Source of the DNA: Spirosoma rhododendri
GTDB taxonomy: Bacteria > Bacteroidota > Bacteroidia > Cytophagales > Spirosomataceae
Assembly (NCBI RefSeq): GCF_012849055.1
Contig: NZ_CP051677.1
Coordinates: forward strand, 3,673,001 to 3,737,000
DNA: 64,000 nucleotides
Direction: 5' to 3'
Made by a program: the position numbers and the translations under genes. Below, one piece after another: positions 61,001 through 64,000 of the stretch (positions are counted from its first letter, which is position 1; every line of letters starts with the position of its first letter). Under the pieces are notes generated by a model. That model made no database searches, was not told where the DNA came from, and worked only from the letters and a program-made list of their open reading frames with translations.

Positions 61001-62469
61001 AACTGGTAGCCCGTTTGCTGGGTGAAGACCCCACCACGGCTGGCTCCGGCGGGGCTTCGACTTTGTCGGTTACGTTTCTCGACAAAAGTACGGTCTGCCC
61101 GCATCTGGCGGGGATCGATCGCCGACGGGCGGGCGTCAGCGTACCCGTTGTGGCGAATCGGGAACTGCTTAAAGAAGTGATTGCGGGTAGCCGCTCCACC
61201 CGATTCCTGTCGTTTGATATTTCCGGTACGAGTTTGCAGTACGAAACGGGCGATCATGTGGCGATCTACCCGCAAAATCCGGCTGCGCTGGTCGAGCGGC
61301 TTTGCCAGCGCCTGGGCGTAGCGGGCGAGTCCTGGTTTACAACAAAGGGAACGGATGCCGCTGATGGGCAAACATACGATACGCCGGTACAGGTGGCCGA
61401 CGTGCTGACAAACGACGTCGATTTAAGCCTGCATGAGCCGTTCGACGAGTTGCTGAGTGTGCTGCTCAATAAAGTTTCGTCGGACCTTGACCGGTATCGG
61501 CTGACCAGCTGGCAGCGGGTGCTGGCGCGCGACGATCAGCAGCCTGAGGTACTGACGCTGAAAGCCGATATCACCGCGCGGTATCTGACGGTGGTCGACC
61601 TGCTGGATGAGTTCGCGTCGGCCAACGTGTCCTTTGCCGATTTGCTGGCCGTGCTGCCCCGGCAGAAGCCCCGGCTTTACTCGATCTCATCGTGTTCGCT
61701 GGCCAATCCGGAGCAGATTCACCTCACCGTGGGGGTTGTGCGTACTACTACCGAAGCGGGGCGGGTCAGACAGGGGCTGTGCTCGAATTTTCTGGCGGGG
61801 CTCGATCCGGCGCAGCGCCACACGGTTCGATTGGCGGTACGGACATCGGGCTTTCGTCCCCCCGTCAATCCCGAAGCGCCGATGTTGCTGGTTGGGCCGG
61901 GTACGGGGTTGGCTCCGCTGATGGGGTTCCTGCAACACCGCGAAATTCAGTTACGCATGTTGCACAGTGAGCGTAACGGATCGGCTACACCCGTTGCCGA
62001 CGTACCGGTAGAAACCCCTGCGGTTGATACGCGCCTGTTTTTTGGGTGCCACGACCTGAACGACTACCTCTACCAGCACGAACTGGAAACTTGGCACGAA
62101 GTCGGCCTGCTGACGCATCTCGACGTGGCCTTCTCCCGCATGGGCGACGAAAAAATCTACGTACAGGACCTGATTGCGCAACAAAGTACCGACCTCTGGA
62201 ACGTACTGTCGCAACCCGACTGCCATTACTACGTCTGTGGCGACGCCCGCATGGCCGACGATGTGTTCGATGTGCTGATGAATATCGCCCGGAAAGTTGG
62301 TGGCCTAACCCACGCACAGGCGGTTGATTTCTTCCGGCGCATGAAAGCCGAGAAGCGCTTCGTCGCCGATGTGTGGGGTGTGTTGCTCAATGCAAAACAG
62401 GCCCTGGCCGAAGTGAAAGACGCCCGTTACACCCAGGGCGAACGGTGGCTGGAACGGGTGGGGAAGTAG
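58027..62469 (+). CDS. nos: Nitric-oxide synthase with globin domains and fused reductase
   Basis: A 1480-residue multidomain protein that should turn arginine, O2 and NADPH into NO and citrulline. Order: unrecognised beta-rich domain (about 20-165); globin-like domain (about 178-320) with Leu271 where the F8 histidine should be; canonical globin (337-471) with proximal His418 (RIHANHRIPAELYGAVGKPL); NOS oxygenase (about 500-840) with the haem-thiolate Cys535 (WRNASKCIGRIAWRN) and the arginine-binding Glu715 (GWFMETEITRNLW); flavodoxin FMN domain (856-1000, YGSETGTAERYARQ, STFGNGEAPGN); FAD/NADPH reductase (RLYSISS at 1216, GPGTGLAPLMGF near 1290, YYVCGDARM near 1404). There is no obvious calmodulin-binding linker. 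An earlier TTG at 57946 exists, but ATG 58027 is preferred. Confidence 0.93.
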   Translation: MVSLTDPDRSGNQLSPNLPALSVTNVLLQHIPDDGYEYKGMVWSLDEGGRILSEQVLQVRRKPEWLVNVLHQGEGQLVVDIQARPVDGPLWQPLGRTAVDTRPGLTGSLSVVVEQALPGWVPAPELGLSLRLSREQTGRRVDRQMPVNGRASRGVTATMGVEEESLTTAQEMTPMTAIEQVIVRDIWNKLLAYQDMLVGMFFERLLHEEPELIDNFGDAIDEVPRQFAELFDTTVRQLKPRVERPLRETYQGIYPAPEAGPTPADRLLAQLAELGMRPAHWQTARRVWNWMLTNVPYLEDYDRENLAKGVQSASYRFFSLHILAPALTAIQQYDRAITPDMVHLMRKTGDQLATDPLGYGVEFYRLLFQANPDVLPYFGRTDMDNLSRHLMQTVAFLIRSLDAGQNVQKELRELARIHANHRIPAELYGAVGKPLLAVMRQANPAFTEAEAQAWLVLLERVSNVLRQPMLNQQHILKQADEFIRQVADELTWEPETLTSRLDEIEREIRTTGTYTHTYEELAYGAQLAWRNASKCIGRIAWRNMIVRDLRHLTDPDDLFRETVEHLRLGTNSGNVQIVMNVFRPKKPLERWGPRIWNSQYIRFAAYEQPDGTILGDKANLKLTQAIIRQGWTPPAQKTAYDCLPLVIDVPGHAPRRYEFDPADVLRIPIEHPNYPAFADLGMQWCAVPVIANFRLAIGGVDYGCAPFNGWFMETEITRNLWEDERYGMATQLAQVMGLDTSTEQTLWRDRAFLELNAAVLHSFTQAKVTLVDHQTAAQQFMIHDQREKRAGRECPAQWSWVTPAAGGSTTTVWHHEMRDFYLSPSYHYAADKWAVLDDDLTLAGELAEAEPTVSNRPLILYGSETGTAERYARQTARRLSQHRPRIMALDEFDPAQLAQEQLVLVVTSTFGNGEAPGNAANFLATLRQLPGESVNRFNFSVMALGSTIYPNFCAAGIAIDRELARVGGNRVISMQQADEIKGQADSFRQWLELVARLLGEDPTTAGSGGASTLSVTFLDKSTVCPHLAGIDRRRAGVSVPVVANRELLKEVIAGSRSTRFLSFDISGTSLQYETGDHVAIYPQNPAALVERLCQRLGVAGESWFTTKGTDAADGQTYDTPVQVADVLTNDVDLSLHEPFDELLSVLLNKVSSDLDRYRLTSWQRVLARDDQQPEVLTLKADITARYLTVVDLLDEFASANVSFADLLAVLPRQKPRLYSISSCSLANPEQIHLTVGVVRTTTEAGRVRQGLCSNFLAGLDPAQRHTVRLAVRTSGFRPPVNPEAPMLLVGPGTGLAPLMGFLQHREIQLRMLHSERNGSATPVADVPVETPAVDTRLFFGCHDLNDYLYQHELETWHEVGLLTHLDVAFSRMGDEKIYVQDLIAQQSTDLWNVLSQPDCHYYVCGDARMADDVFDVLMNIARKVGGLTHAQAVDFFRRMKAEKRFVADVWGVLLNAKQALAEVKDARYTQGERWLERVGK

Positions 62470-62473
62470 TTTT

Positions 62474-62579
62474 AGAGTTATAGGGTTTTAAAGTTGGATA
62501 GTTGTAAAGTTGCCATCCGGCGTCAGCTGTGACGCGCCAGCAACTTTACAACTATCCAACTTTAAAACCCTATAACTCT
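62474..62579. terminator. Perfect 40-base inverted repeat between NOS and the acyl-CoA reductase gene
   Basis: Arms 62474-62513 and 62540-62579 are perfectly complementary over 40 bases, with a 26-base loop. The right arm includes the last three codons and stop (62570-62579) of the minus-strand reductase gene. A shared bidirectional terminator is likely. Part of the arm (CAACTTTACAACT) recurs at 20388-20400. Confidence 0.8.
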
Positions 62580-63679
62580 TTTAAAAACGCCATCGTATCG
62601 ACTCCATCGGCGTAATCTGTCAGGGAGGGGCACTGCGTCTGACCGAATGCGACGCCGTGCCGGTCGGCCGATGCGGTAGAGTCGCTGCCCTTGTACCAAC
62701 CCTTCGCCGATGCGACAACCTGAATACGGTCGCTCCGTTCGGTGAGCCACTGCGTTGCGTCGTCGAGCGTTTTGTAGGTCTGGTAATACACCACCGAAAT
62801 TGGCGAAACCAGCCCGGCATTCTCGGTTACCAGCAGATACCCGTTGTCGAAGTGAGGTACTCCGTTAATCAGGTAAATCGACTTGTTGTAGTCGTAATTA
62901 TTCTGGTATTTGTGGTTGTTGAGGTAGGTCGCTGCGTTCGGCTCCAGCGCGCGTAACATCGGTACGAAATCATACGGCTCCGGCTTACCATTCCGCCCAT
63001 GCGGACCTTCCGGTACCAGTAAGGTCGACACGTTGCGGCAACCAAGTCCGTAATAATCGGACAGGTCGTGCCCCAGTGCCACAAAATCGTCGGGCTGCTC
63101 TTCACCCATCAGCAACGCCACCGACGAGCGGTTACGCCGGATGATGTGGGGTTTCTTGCCGAAGTAGTAATCGAAGTAACGAGCCGTATTGTCGCTACCC
63201 GTGGCGATGAAAGCATCCGCTGCGTTCAGCCGTTCGGCCTCCTGGATATAATCGGTAAATGCAGGATTTAACTCCTTTATTTTTTGTATTAAATAATGGA
63301 TAAGTACAAAATCCTGGCTGCTTAGTTTTGCCAGTACCTTATGGCCGCTTACCAGTACGCAGAGCAGATCGTGGAAGCCGACAGCCGGAATATTCCCCGC
63401 CATCACAACACCGATGGCTCTCGGCTCCTGACCCGTGTAAGCCGGATGAAATGGCAAATTGAGGTCGTAGCCGTATTGAGTGACCCAAGCTGTCAGGGCG
63501 TCTTGGGTCAAAAATTTATCGGCAATCGCCCGTAGAGAGCGTATCGTATTGTCGGGGGTAAACCAGTTATTTTTATGGTAGGCACGCTCAGCCAGCGCGG
63601 TCAGTTCGGGTTCAGAATCGGCCCGGCGAAGGAAATCACCCAGGGCTGCGAACGTTTGCAGGCGTTCAGATAAAAGCAT
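62570..63679 (-). CDS. Acyl-CoA reductase (LuxC-like)
   Basis: A 369-residue aldehyde-dehydrogenase-fold enzyme of the acyl-CoA reductase family common in Bacteroidota. It has the active-site neighbourhood VMAGNIPAVGFHDLLCVLVSGH, the cofactor-binding region FIATGSDNTARYFDYYFG, and GLGCRNVSTLLVPEG with the probable catalytic cysteine. In Bacteroidota it often accompanies a ferredoxin, here divergently encoded (63812). Start MLLSERLQ at 63679 is preferred over 63694. The end is encoded inside a 40-base palindrome arm. Confidence 0.85.
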   Translation of the reverse strand: MLLSERLQTFAALGDFLRRADSEPELTALAERAYHKNNWFTPDNTIRSLRAIADKFLTQDALTAWVTQYGYDLNLPFHPAYTGQEPRAIGVVMAGNIPAVGFHDLLCVLVSGHKVLAKLSSQDFVLIHYLIQKIKELNPAFTDYIQEAERLNAADAFIATGSDNTARYFDYYFGKKPHIIRRNRSSVALLMGEEQPDDFVALGHDLSDYYGLGCRNVSTLLVPEGPHGRNGKPEPYDFVPMLRALEPNAATYLNNHKYQNNYDYNKSIYLINGVPHFDNGYLLVTENAGLVSPISVVYYQTYKTLDDATQWLTERSDRIQVVASAKGWYKGSDSTASADRHGVAFGQTQCPSLTDYADGVDTMAFLKEL

Positions 63680-63790
63680 GAAGTCGATAAACAAATGGAA
63701 TACCCCATCAACGGAAGTGATTAAATTTTAGTTTGCCACCAACCTTTAAATAGTTATATTTGTTGACTGGTATTAGAACACCAATTATAG

Positions 63791-64000
<210 letters not shown>

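Overview
The window reads as chromosomal DNA of a Bacteroidota member of the order Cytophagales, most likely Spirosoma or a close relative. The reasons are high GC by eye, starts without Shine-Dalgarno sequences, TonB-dependent and porin-type outer-membrane proteins, SCKKK-type lipoproteins, LytTR regulators, DUF349 and DUF4142 proteins, and frequent long intergenic palindromes. No rRNA and no CRISPR array was seen. There is one tRNA and one intact IS110-family element.

Layout. 1-5150: the start of a solute-symporter/sensor protein, an MHS-type transporter with a small membrane partner, a porin, and an IS1-InsA-like regulator flanked by repeated operator-like motifs. 5183-12355: pdxH, a DUF349 protein, tRNA-Thr(UGU) with a long variable arm, a lipoprotein, and a pair of YjbH-like outer-membrane proteins. 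12484-39190: a large cobalamin region with three cobalamin riboswitches. It holds uptake genes (btuF, btuC, btuD, a Ni/Co permease, a frameshifted btuB), late synthesis and salvage genes (pduO, cobU, cobT, cobS, cobC, cbiB, a CobD-type decarboxylase, cobQ, cobB) and cobalt insertion genes (cobN with a fused ferredoxin-like domain, and a ChlI/ChlD fusion). Three PIN-domain toxin-antitoxin pairs and one lone antitoxin-like gene are scattered between them. Ring-building genes (cobI to cobM and relatives) are not in the window. 39200-53431: accessory genes, including a LytTR-first receiver protein, an IS110 element sitting inside a genomic palindrome, stress-type genes (manganese catalase, DUF4142), a DUF1080 hydrolase, aquaporin, an ATP-grasp enzyme, three esterases, a GH16 glucanase and an ECF sigma factor.

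53663-62469 is the most interesting region, an apparent nitric-oxide synthesis and sensing locus: an H-NOX haem sensor, a hybrid histidine kinase with PAS, receiver and Hpt domains, a LytTR response regulator, and a 1480-residue nitric-oxide synthase. The synthase carries, in order, an unrecognised N-terminal domain, a globin-like domain without its proximal histidine, a canonical globin, a NOS oxygenase domain and a complete FMN/FAD/NADPH reductase. Its plan resembles the globin-NOS of Synechococcus PCC 7335 and is coupled here to a dedicated sensor pathway.

Four genes (btuB, manganese catalase, aquaporin, H-NOX) are each broken by loss of one base in a short homopolymer. Either these are assembly errors or the genes are really inactivated or phase-variable; this matters most for the H-NOX gene. 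The window ends with an acyl-CoA reductase and the start of a ferredoxin gene.
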